Source: Candidatus Methylomirabilota bacterium (lineage in GTDB: Bacteria > Methylomirabilota > Methylomirabilia > Methylomirabilales > JACPAU01). Taken from it: a DNA stretch of 5,285 nt. Position numbers and translations under genes: made by a program. Each line of letters starts with the position of its first letter. Positions within the stretch are counted from its first letter, which is position 1. Of the stretch, positions 1 to 5,285 are shown piece by piece. The notes beneath the pieces are model-generated. The model had not been told where the DNA came from, did not search any database, and saw only the letters and a list, made by a program, of their open reading frames with translations. The stretch lies in NCBI GenBank assembly GCA_016180705.1, contig JACPAU010000244.1, positions 1 to 5,285 of the forward strand. Direction: 5' to 3'.

Positions 1-1
1 C

Positions 2-78
2 GGCCCCCGTGGGGAACCCTCCCGTGGTTCCCCCCTCGGCCCAAGGCCGATGGGGGCCCCCCCTCCGCTACGGGGGCC
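2..78. repeat. Nested inverted repeats forming a three-way-junction-like structure
   Basis: GGCCCCCGT (2-10) and ACGGGGGCC (70-78) form a perfect 9-bp outer stem. Inside it, immediately adjacent, GGGGAACC (11-18) pairs with GGTTCCCC (26-33) over a 7-nt loop. Next, TCGGCC (36-41) pairs with GGCCGA (45-50) over a 3-nt loop, and this stem can extend by two G-C pairs with a one-base bulge. The structure lies about 57 nt past the mutase stop. It may act as a transcript-end hairpin, but there is no U tract on the minus strand, so an ordinary intrinsic terminator is not supported. A dispersed palindromic repeat or structured RNA is also possible. G and C runs raise the chance of fortuitous pairing. 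Confidence 0.5.
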
Positions 79-135
79 CGGGGGCGGCATCCGGCGCCAC
101 CCGGACTCTGTGTCACACAATTTATGTCGTTTGGA
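79..135. other. Non-coding 3' flank of the mutase gene with small palindromes
   Basis: Between the hairpin cluster and the mutase stop there is a weak hairpin, TCCGG (90-94) with CCGGA (101-105), and an 11-bp perfect palindrome, TGTGTCACACA (109-119). No gene is visible. The palindrome could be a regulator site for a gene beyond the left edge, but no regulator or target is seen. Confidence 0.3.
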
Positions 136-1827
136 TTAGAAGACCGGGGTCTCCGCGTACCGCCCGAAGACGCCCCGGAGAACCCCGACAATCTCCCCCA
201 GCGTGGCGTACGCCTTCACCGCCGCGATCGTCGGGGGCATGAGGTTCGCCCGCTCGTCCCGGGCGGTCTCCTCCAGATCCCGAAGGTAGCGCGCGACGGC
301 CGCTCCGTCCCGCTCCGCCTTCACCCGCTGGAGCCGGGCGATCTGCCGCGCCTCGGTCTCCGGGTCCACCCGGTGCAGCGGAATGGGCAGGGGGCCCTCC
401 TCGGCGTCCCGGTAGCGGTTCACCCCGATGACCACCCGTTCGCCCCGCTCCTTGGCGAGCTGGAAGGCGTAAGCGGCGTCGGCGATCTCCCGCTGCATGA
501 AGTTCTTCTCCACCGCCGCCAACGTCCCCCCGACCGCGTCGATCTTCTCCAGGAGGGCCCAGGCGGCGGCCTCGATCTGATCGGTGAGGGTCTCGAGGCA
601 GAAGGAGCCGCCCAGCGGATCGACCGTGCCGGGGATGCCGGTCTCCTCGGCGATGATCTGCTGGGTCCGGAGGGCCACCTTCATCGCCTCCTCCGACGGG
701 ATCGCCAGCGCCTCGTCCATCCCGTTCGTGTGCAGCGACTGGCAGCCGCCCAGAACGGCGGCGAGGGCCTGCAGGGTGGTCCGCACGACGTTGTTCATCG
801 GCTGGACCGCAGTGAGGGACGACCCGGCCGTCTGGCAGTGGAAGCGCAGGCGCTGCGACTCCGGGCGGGTCGCGCCGAACCGCTCCCGCATGATCCGGGC
901 CCACATCCGCCGGGCCGCCCGGAACTTGGCGATCTCCTCGAAGAAGTCGCTCTGGCTGATGAAGTAGAAGGAGAGGCGGGGCGCGAAGGCGTCCACCGGC
1001 ATCCCGGTCTGCAGGACCTCCTCGACGTAGGCGATCCCGGCGGCGAGGGTGAAGGCCAGCTCCTGCACGGCGGTCGCCCCCGCGTCCCGGATGTGGTAGC
1101 CGCTGACGTTGACTGGGTTGTACCGGGGGAGCCGCTCCGCGCAGTAGGTGATGGTGTCCCGGACGATCCGCATCGAGGGCCGGATCGGGTAGATCCACTC
1201 CTTCTGCGCGGTGAACTCCTTGATGATGTCGTTCTGGATCGTCGTCCCCGAGAGCGCCCCGAAGGGCGTCCCGCGCCGCTCCGCCAGCGCCACGTACATG
1301 GCCAGGAGGATCCAGGCTGTCGGGTTGATGGTCATGGAGACGCTGATCCGCCCGAGATCGATTCCCTCCAGCAGCTCCTCGTAGTCGGCCAGCGTGTCCA
1401 CGGCCACCCCCTCCCGGCCGACCTCCCCCTCCGCCATCGGATCGTCGGAGTCGTAGCCCATCAGGGTGGGCATATCGAAATCAATGGAAAGGCCGGTCTG
1501 CCCCTGCGCCAGCAGGTAGCGGAACCGCCGGTTGGTCTCGGGGGCCGTGCCGAACCCGGCGATCTGGCGCATCGTCCACAGTTGCGCCCGGTACATGGTC
1601 GGGTAGGGCCCCCGGGTGAAGGGATACCGGCCCGGCAGGCCGAGGGTCGCCGCGTAGTCTTTCCCTTCCCGGTCCAGGGGGGTATAGACCCGCTCCACGG
1701 GAAGGCCGGACAGGGTCCGGAAGGCCGGCTCCCGCTCAGACCGCTGCCGAAGGAAGGCGGCCAGGTCCCCCTCCTCCCACGCGCTCCACTCGGCCCGAAG
1801 CCGCTCCCGGGACTCCTCGGATCCCAT
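136..1827 (-). CDS. hcmA: B12-dependent acyl-CoA mutase large subunit, 2-hydroxyisobutyryl-CoA mutase type
   Basis: Large (substrate-binding) subunit of an adenosylcobalamin-dependent acyl-CoA mutase, 563 aa from the preferred start. It has the TIM-barrel catalytic domain with RGPYPTMY (72-79), the TIQND loop, the GYH motif (Tyr244, His245) and an HTNGMDEA segment. There is no C-terminal cobalamin-binding domain, so a separate small subunit must exist. Substrate residues argue against methylmalonyl-CoA mutase: Ile89 replaces its Tyr89, Gln208 replaces the carboxylate-binding Arg207, and Asp116 lies where MCM has Ala. The Ile/Asp pair is the known signature of HcmA (Ile90/Asp117 in Aquincola), which interconverts 2-hydroxyisobutyryl-CoA and 3-hydroxybutyryl-CoA; isobutyryl-CoA mutase has Phe at the first site. 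Start choice: ATG at 1827 has GGAGGAG six bases upstream, and conserved N-terminal residues then match MCM numbering. ATG at 1842 (five residues longer) has only a weak GAGG. The gene lies 33 nt after the ligase, probably in the same transcript. Family is certain; substrate is inferred from residues. Confidence 0.85.
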   Translation of the reverse strand: MGSEESRERLRAEWSAWEEGDLAAFLRQRSEREPAFRTLSGLPVERVYTPLDREGKDYAATLGLPGRYPFTRGPYPTMYRAQLWTMRQIAGFGTAPETNRRFRYLLAQGQTGLSIDFDMPTLMGYDSDDPMAEGEVGREGVAVDTLADYEELLEGIDLGRISVSMTINPTAWILLAMYVALAERRGTPFGALSGTTIQNDIIKEFTAQKEWIYPIRPSMRIVRDTITYCAERLPRYNPVNVSGYHIRDAGATAVQELAFTLAAGIAYVEEVLQTGMPVDAFAPRLSFYFISQSDFFEEIAKFRAARRMWARIMRERFGATRPESQRLRFHCQTAGSSLTAVQPMNNVVRTTLQALAAVLGGCQSLHTNGMDEALAIPSEEAMKVALRTQQIIAEETGIPGTVDPLGGSFCLETLTDQIEAAAWALLEKIDAVGGTLAAVEKNFMQREIADAAYAFQLAKERGERVVIGVNRYRDAEEGPLPIPLHRVDPETEARQIARLQRVKAERDGAAVARYLRDLEETARDERANLMPPTIAAVKAYATLGEIVGVLRGVFGRYAETPVF

Positions 1828-1840
1828 CGCTGTCTCCTCC
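1828..1840 (-). promoter_or_regulatory. Ribosome binding site deciding the mutase start
   Basis: On the minus strand GGAGGAG is followed by ACAGCG and then ATG at 1827, a near-ideal Shine-Dalgarno and spacing. The upstream in-frame ATG at 1842 lies just before this sequence and has no comparable site, so 1827 is preferred. Confidence 0.65.
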
Positions 1841-1860
1841 ATCAGGAACCGGCCTCGCCG

Positions 1861-3288
1861 TCAGGCCCCGCCGCGCAGGGACCGGAACAGGTCCCGGTTG
1901 TCAATGACCCGCCGCGCCTTGAACTCGGAGCGGGGAAGCGTCTCCGGCGGCAGGAGCGAGACCGTCGGCCAGACACCGATGACCGTCCGCAGACGCTCCT
2001 CCATTTCCTTTCGCAGCCGCTCCAGGATCGCCCCGTCTCGTCCGGCCTGCGCCGCCACCTCGCGCGCGTACTCGACCTGGACGACGAGGTGGTCCATCGC
2101 CTCCTCCCGCGTGATGACCACCCGGAACTCGCCGCCGAAGCCGGGCGTCGCGCGGAGCGTGTCCTCGATGGCGCTCGGGGAGATGTTCGCGCCCCGGACG
2201 ATGACCATGTCGTCCACCCGACCGTAGATGCCCTTCGGCAGGCGGGGATAGGTCCGGCCGCAGGGGCAGGGCTCGCCGGTCCAGGTCGCCAGGTCGCCGG
2301 ACCAGTACCGGATCATCGGCTGGGAGGTCCGTTCCAGGTGGGTGTAGACCGGGACGCCCTCGCCGCCCGAGGGGACGGGCGCCTTCGTCTCGGGGTCGAG
2401 GAGTTCGGTGTACACCAAGTCCTGCCAGAGGTGCATCCCGGTCCGGTGCATGCACTCGGCATTGGTCATCCAGGGGGTCATCTCGGCCATCGAGCCCGTG
2501 TCCACGCAGAGCCCCCCGTAGGTCTCCTCGATCTGCCGCTTCGTGGCCGGGATCCCGGCCCCGGGCTCGCCCGAGAAGAAGAGAATCCGAAACCCGAAGT
2601 CCCGCCGGGGGTCCATCCCCTCCTCCCGGGCCTTCTCCGCCAGGTAGAGCCCGTAGGAGGGCGTCCCGTAGAAGACCGTCGGCTTGACGTCGCGGATCCA
2701 GCGGACGGCGACCTTCGTCTGCCCCGGGACGCCGGCGCCGAAGGGGAAGGCGGTCATCCCCAGCCGCTCGGCGCCGGCGAGGGCCCCCCAGGAGCCCATG
2801 TAGAGGCTGAAGAACGAGCCGATGAAGAGGGTGTCGGCCGGCCGGACGCCGAAGGACCACATGATTCGGGCGTGCGCGTTGCGGATCCGCAGCCAGTCGT
2901 CCCGACCGATGGCGAAGGCCGTAGGCTTCCCGGTCGTCCCGGAGGTCCCGTGGACCCGGGCTACCTCCCCGCCGGCGATGCAGAGGTAGGAGCCGAAGGG
3001 GGGATGGGCTGCCTGATCCGCCCGGATCTCCTCCTTCGTCAGGATCGGCACCCGGCGGAAGTCCTCGAGGGTCCGGATATCGCCGGGCTCGAGGCCGGCC
3101 CCCTGCCACTTCTCCCGGTAGAAGGGCGCCCGGTCCCAGGCGTAGGCCATCTGCGCCCGGAGCTTTACCAGGATGGCGGCCGCCCGCTCCTCCGGGGCCA
3201 TGGTCTCCTGCTCCCGGAACCAGAAGGGATCAGCAGGGGCGGGACGATAGGTCTCGTCGTAAATGGGCGGCCAGGACGTCGCGGACAC
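1861..3288 (-). CDS. Phenylacetate-CoA ligase-like acyl-CoA ligase (candidate 2-hydroxyisobutyrate-CoA ligase)
   Basis: AMP-forming acyl-CoA ligase of the PaaK (phenylacetate-CoA ligase) branch of the ANL superfamily, 475 aa from the preferred GTG at 3288. It should activate a carboxylic acid via an acyl-AMP to its CoA thioester in the cytoplasm. Visible motifs are the phosphate-binding loop HGTSGTTGKPT (113-123), GEPGAG (240-245), DTGSMAEM (263-270), YWSGDL with ATP-ribose-binding Asp332, a CPCGR turn (341-345), the hinge region GRVDD (356-360), and PRSEFKAR with the expected catalytic Lys457. The family N-terminal region with the FYREKW segment is intact. The frame extends to a GTG at 3363, but that start lacks an RBS and would overlap the previous gene by 20 nt. 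GTG at 3288 has AGGAAGG six bases upstream and follows a promoter. The gene directly precedes the HcmA-like mutase. The characterised 2-hydroxyisobutyrate-CoA ligase of Aquincola is, to my recollection, also PCL-like, so that substrate is plausible. An aromatic or other acid cannot be excluded from sequence alone. Confidence 0.85.
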   Translation of the reverse strand: MSATSWPPIYDETYRPAPADPFWFREQETMAPEERAAAILVKLRAQMAYAWDRAPFYREKWQGAGLEPGDIRTLEDFRRVPILTKEEIRADQAAHPPFGSYLCIAGGEVARVHGTSGTTGKPTAFAIGRDDWLRIRNAHARIMWSFGVRPADTLFIGSFFSLYMGSWGALAGAERLGMTAFPFGAGVPGQTKVAVRWIRDVKPTVFYGTPSYGLYLAEKAREEGMDPRRDFGFRILFFSGEPGAGIPATKRQIEETYGGLCVDTGSMAEMTPWMTNAECMHRTGMHLWQDLVYTELLDPETKAPVPSGGEGVPVYTHLERTSQPMIRYWSGDLATWTGEPCPCGRTYPRLPKGIYGRVDDMVIVRGANISPSAIEDTLRATPGFGGEFRVVITREEAMDHLVVQVEYAREVAAQAGRDGAILERLRKEMEERLRTVIGVWPTVSLLPPETLPRSEFKARRVIDNRDLFRSLRGGA

Positions 3289-3302
3289 GGTGTGCCTTCC
3301 TG
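3289..3302 (-). promoter_or_regulatory. Ribosome binding site deciding the ligase start
   Basis: On the minus strand AGGAAGG is followed by CACACC and then GTG at 3288. No comparable site precedes the alternative GTG at 3363. This supports a 475-residue ligase and leaves a true 55-nt intergenic gap. Confidence 0.6.
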
Positions 3303-3313
3303 GGGTGGCGCGA

Positions 3314-3342
3314 ATTCTAGCACGCGCCCACCCCGCGAACAA
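3314..3342 (-). promoter_or_regulatory. Probable sigma70-type promoter for the ligase-mutase pair
   Basis: Reading the minus strand, TTGTTC (3342-3337) is separated by exactly 17 nt from TAGAAT (3319-3314). The hexamer TAGAAT is preceded by TGC, giving an extended -10 (TGCTAGAAT). The -10 matches consensus at five of six positions; the -35 matches only TTG, which is typical when an extended -10 is present. The element begins right after the stop codon of the beta-helix gene. Transcription would start near 3307, giving a leader of about 19 nt containing the ligase RBS. This predicts that ligase and mutase can be expressed independently of the two genes upstream. Confidence 0.5.
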
Positions 3343-3343
3343 C

Positions 3344-3880
3344 TCAACGGGGCGCCGGGCCACCGGATGGCTCGGGGCCGCTGCGGTAGCTCCGGGCGAG
3401 GGCGGCGTAGCGCTCGACCCGGCGTCGGTTCTCGGCGATCTCCTCTTCGGTCAGGGCCCGGCGCACGGTCGCCGGGTTGCCCAGGACGACCGTTCGGGCC
3501 GGGACGGCTCCTCCGGGCGGGACCACCGCCCCCGCGCCGACGATCGCATCCGCCCCGACCGTCGCCCCCTCGAGGACCGCCGACCGGATCGCGATGAGCG
3601 CCCCCTCCTCAATCCGACACCCGGAGAGGATCGCGCCGTGGCCGATCGAGACCCGGGCGGCCACCTCGAGGGGCGCCTCGGCCGTCCCGGTCAGCAGGGC
3701 GCCGTCCTGCACGTTCGTCTGCCGGCCGATCCGGACCGGCCCCTGGCCTCCGTCGAGGACTGCCTGGTACCAGACCGACGCCCCATCCTCCAGGGTCACC
3801 TCCCCGATGAGGACGGCGGAGGTCGCCACGAAGGCCCCCGAGGCGACCCGGGGCTCCTTTCCCCCCACGGCCAGGATCAT
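3344..3880 (-). CDS. Gamma-carbonic-anhydrase-like left-handed beta-helix protein with degenerate active site
   Basis: A 178-residue protein of the YrdA/CaiE/PaaY gamma-carbonic-anhydrase group, normal in length. Hexapeptide repeats of the left-handed beta-helix run from about residue 10 to 135, followed by the GNPA turn and a C-terminal helix (about 143-168). Members are trimers with zinc held by three His at subunit interfaces. Here only His81 (in GHGAILSGC) remains: the first ligand position is Thr64 (QDGALLTG, where QDGSVLH is usual) and the third is Ser86. The usual VLRGD catalytic pair is VLDGG, with Asp43 for Arg and Gly45 for Asp. The NVQDG motif (56-60) is kept. Carbonic anhydrase activity is therefore unlikely. 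PaaY, a relative, is a thioesterase in phenylacetyl-CoA breakdown, so a CoA-related role beside a PaaK-like ligase is possible but inferred. The ATG overlaps the peptidase stop as ATGA and has no clear RBS of its own, suggesting translational coupling. Confidence 0.85.
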   Translation of the reverse strand: MILAVGGKEPRVASGAFVATSAVLIGEVTLEDGASVWYQAVLDGGQGPVRIGRQTNVQDGALLTGTAEAPLEVAARVSIGHGAILSGCRIEEGALIAIRSAVLEGATVGADAIVGAGAVVPPGGAVPARTVVLGNPATVRRALTEEEIAENRRRVERYAALARSYRSGPEPSGGPAPR

Positions 3881-5094
3881 GGCGTGAGGACCGTCAGGTC
3901 CCGAGGAACCGTCGTCAGAGCCTCGGCTCCATTTGGGCGAATCAGGAAGGTGTCCTCGAGGCCGATCACCCCGATCTCCGGCAAGACGAGCTTGGGCTCG
4001 ACGGCCACGACCATCCCCTCCTCGAGGGGCATCTCGAAGCCCCGGGCGAGGAAGGGGAGCTCGTCGATCTCCAGCCCGACGCCGTGCCCGACGTAGCCGA
4101 GCCGTCCTCCTTCTCCGGAGCGCATGAAGGCCTCACCGTACCCTGTCTCGTCCGCCGCGGCAACGGCGGCGGCGAAAACCCCGCCCGCCGGGAGGCCCGA
4201 CCGGAGGGCCTCCCCCGCCGCCTCCCAGATGGTCCGGACGGCCGTGAAGGCCCGCGCGACCTCCGGTCCCGGCTCCCCCAGGACGAAGGTCCGGGTCATG
4301 TCGGCGTAGTAGCCGTGGCAGGCTCCGACCAGGTCGAAGAGAATCGGCTCGCCCCGGCGAATCGGCCGGAAGGAGGCCCCGTGGCCTACGGCCGGGTACG
4401 GGCCCCGACCGCCCGTGGGGGAGTCGAGGAAGGCCGGCACGGCGCCGTGGGGGCCCGCGAGGAGATGCCCGTAGAACGACTCCTGGTTGAACCGCCGGAA
4501 CCGCACCTGCCCCTGGTGCCCGGCCCGGCGGGCCTCCGCCTCGACCTCCGCAGCCAACTCCACCTCGGTCATGCCCTCGCGGGCGACGGCGGTCAGGCGG
4601 GCGACCATCCGCTCAGAGATGACCGCGGCCGCCCGGATGGCCTCGACCTCCCAGGGGCTCTTGCGGGTCCGCAGGATCCGGATTTCCATCGAGAGGTCCA
4701 CCATCTCGGCGGTTGGGAAGGCCTTCTGGAGGCGCTGGAAGAGGGACACGGGCAGGACGTCCAGCTCCAGGCCTAACCGTCCGAGCCGCCGCCACCCGCG
4801 CTCCTCGGCCAGCCGGGGGATCTCACTGTACGCCCGGTAGGGAACAATTTCCGCGACCCGCCCCTCCTCCCGGGCGCGGCTCACGCTCCGGCGGACGAAG
4901 AAGAGCGGGGGCGCCTCGGCGGGCACGAGGAGCACCCCGTCCTGGATGGTGCCGGTGAAGTAATAGAGGTCGGCGTTCTGGAGAATGAGCGCTGCGTTCA
5001 GATCGAGCGCCTGGAGCCGTTGCTGCAGCAGCGCGATTCGGCGGGCGATCTCCGCGGCCGGCACGAGGCAAGGCTCAAGAGGACGAAGGCTCAT
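3877..5094 (-). CDS. M24-family metallopeptidase (Xaa-Pro peptidase/creatinase superfamily)
   Basis: A 405-residue cytoplasmic protein with no signal peptide. It has an N-terminal creatinase-like domain (about 14-145) and a C-terminal pita-bread domain (about 150-392). All five dinuclear metal ligands of M24 are visible: Asp254 (ILFDLV), Asp265 (ADMTRTF), His337 (GHGVGLE), Glu366 (AVEPK) and Glu380 (GLEDT). This predicts a working Mn/Co-type hydrolase, most simply an Xaa-Pro dipeptidase or aminopeptidase. The superfamily also includes creatinase, ectoine hydrolase and DMSP lyase DddP, so the substrate is open. The segment before the first ligand (GPHGAVPAFLDSPTGG, 214-229) departs from the usual prolidase GxNAxxxHY pattern, which may mark a distinct subfamily. 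The ATG at 5094 gives a standard full length. Its RBS is weak (GGAAG about 10 nt upstream). The stop overlaps the next start as ATGA. No direct link to acyl-CoA metabolism is evident. Confidence 0.88.
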   Translation of the reverse strand: MSLRPLEPCLVPAAEIARRIALLQQRLQALDLNAALILQNADLYYFTGTIQDGVLLVPAEAPPLFFVRRSVSRAREEGRVAEIVPYRAYSEIPRLAEERGWRRLGRLGLELDVLPVSLFQRLQKAFPTAEMVDLSMEIRILRTRKSPWEVEAIRAAAVISERMVARLTAVAREGMTEVELAAEVEAEARRAGHQGQVRFRRFNQESFYGHLLAGPHGAVPAFLDSPTGGRGPYPAVGHGASFRPIRRGEPILFDLVGACHGYYADMTRTFVLGEPGPEVARAFTAVRTIWEAAGEALRSGLPAGGVFAAAVAAADETGYGEAFMRSGEGGRLGYVGHGVGLEIDELPFLARGFEMPLEEGMVVAVEPKLVLPEIGVIGLEDTFLIRPNGAEALTTVPRDLTVLTP

Positions 5095-5161
5095 GTGACG
5101 GGTACTTCCATCTCAAACTCTCGAAACAGGTTAACCAGATCGCCGAAGGCTCGATGAAGTC

Positions 5162-5202
5162 CGTCAAACGATACTGGAGGGGACGAACCGGCGTCAAATG
5201 AT
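5162..5202. repeat. Pair of 11-bp direct repeats, 30 bp apart
   Basis: CGTCAAACGAT (5162-5172) and CGTCAAATGAT (5192-5202) differ at one position and are 30 bp apart start to start, close to three helical turns. On the minus strand both read ATCRTTTGACG, and one supplies the -35 of the proposed peptidase promoter. They could be a tandem operator or simple duplication. Confidence 0.4.
5168..5197 (-). promoter_or_regulatory. Possible promoter upstream of the peptidase gene
   Basis: On the minus strand TTGACG (5197-5192, five of six to TTGACA) lies 18 nt before TATCGT (5173-5168, four of six to TATAAT). The resulting transcript would have a leader of about 65 nt before the ATG at 5094. The -10 match is mediocre and the region is lower in GC than its surroundings, so a chance match is possible. 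Confidence 0.3.
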
Positions 5203-5285
5203 TTCGCGGAATCGCCTGCAACTGCCCGTCACGCTGTCTCTCGCCACTCGACCGGGACCCTTCAAGTCCGGTGTGAGCGGACCCC

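Larger units (their letters stand above)
5095..5285. other. Upstream region without a confident gene
   Basis: This stretch is visibly poorer in G+C than the four genes. One minus-strand frame is open from the window edge to a stop at 5075, and another short frame of about 42 codons, with no good start, ends at TGA 5093-5091 and overlaps the peptidase ATG as ATGA. Neither shows a recognisable domain or the GC-rich third positions of the real genes. It also holds the direct repeats, a possible promoter, an 8-bp palindrome GGTTAACC (5129-5136), and a small hairpin GTCCG/CGGAC (5266-5270, 5278-5282). Confidence 0.4.

Noticed and set aside
1..90. Minus-strand ATG at 90 opening a frame that runs off the left edge
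   Set aside because: The translation is a Pro/Gly/Arg low-complexity string across the inverted-repeat cluster and no RBS is evident, so a coding role is not supported.
122..3109. Long alternative minus-strand frames within the mutase and ligase genes (122-1198 and 1901-3109)
   Set aside because: They are out-of-frame shadows with low-complexity Arg/Gly/Pro/Ala translations, while the real frames have full conserved motifs.
3289..3363. N-terminal extension of the ligase from GTG 3363
   Set aside because: There is no RBS, it overlaps the previous gene by 20 nt, and the extra 25 residues do not resemble the ligase family. GTG 3288 has a strong RBS.
124..3597. Very long plus-strand open frame of 1157 codons
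   Set aside because: It runs antisense across the mutase, ligase and part of the beta-helix gene. Its composition is rich in Arg, Gly and Pro with no domain, as expected of an antisense shadow in high-GC DNA where stop codons are rare.
5266..5282. GTCCG/CGGAC hairpin as an insertion-sequence end or operator
   Set aside because: The arms are only 5 bp and no matching terminal repeat, target duplication or transposase is present in the window.
5075..5284. Open minus-strand frame entering from the right edge and overlapping the peptidase start
   Set aside because: About 70 codons are open, but third positions lack the strong GC bias of the other genes, no domain is recognisable, and shadows of this length are common here.
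1..5285. CRISPR arrays, tRNA or rRNA genes, and prophage or transposase genes
   Set aside because: None was seen: there are no regularly spaced repeats, no tRNA-like folds with the conserved T-loop, and no recognisable mobile-element proteins on either strand.

Overview
This is a GC-rich window (roughly 70% G+C by eye) from a bacterial chromosome. It holds four complete genes, all on the minus strand, so transcription runs from high to low coordinates. The high GC, compact layout and mix of acyl-CoA enzymes would fit several GC-rich soil or sediment lineages, including uncultivated ones. Nothing here fixes the taxon.

In transcription order, 5285-5095 is an upstream region with no confident gene. 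It is visibly less GC-rich and carries a possible promoter, a pair of near-identical 11-bp direct repeats 30 bp apart, and a short frame ending in an ATGA overlap with the first gene. Next come an M24-family metallopeptidase (5094-3877) and a gamma-carbonic-anhydrase-like left-handed beta-helix protein (3880-3344). These two overlap by 4 nt (ATGA), so they are probably translationally coupled. A 55-nt gap follows, with a good extended -10 promoter. After it come a phenylacetate-CoA-ligase-like acyl-CoA ligase (preferred start 3288) and the large subunit of a coenzyme-B12-dependent acyl-CoA mutase (preferred start 1827, stop at 136). The last 135 bases are non-coding and hold a striking nested set of inverted repeats.

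The main biological reading concerns the ligase-mutase pair. The mutase is not an ordinary methylmalonyl-CoA mutase: the carboxylate-binding Arg is Gln, the substrate-contacting Tyr is Ile, and an Asp sits in the position typical of 2-hydroxyisobutyryl-CoA mutase (HcmA). With an adjacent PaaK-like ligase, this suggests activation of 2-hydroxyisobutyrate, or a similar branched 2-hydroxy acid, to its CoA ester, followed by rearrangement to 3-hydroxybutyryl-CoA. The cobalamin-binding small subunit (HcmB) and a MeaB-type chaperone are needed for this but are not in the window.

The beta-helix protein has lost two of the three His zinc ligands and the catalytic Arg/Asp pair of carbonic anhydrases. 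It is probably not a carbonic anhydrase and may have a CoA-related or structural role. The peptidase keeps all five metal ligands; its link to the CoA pathway is unclear.
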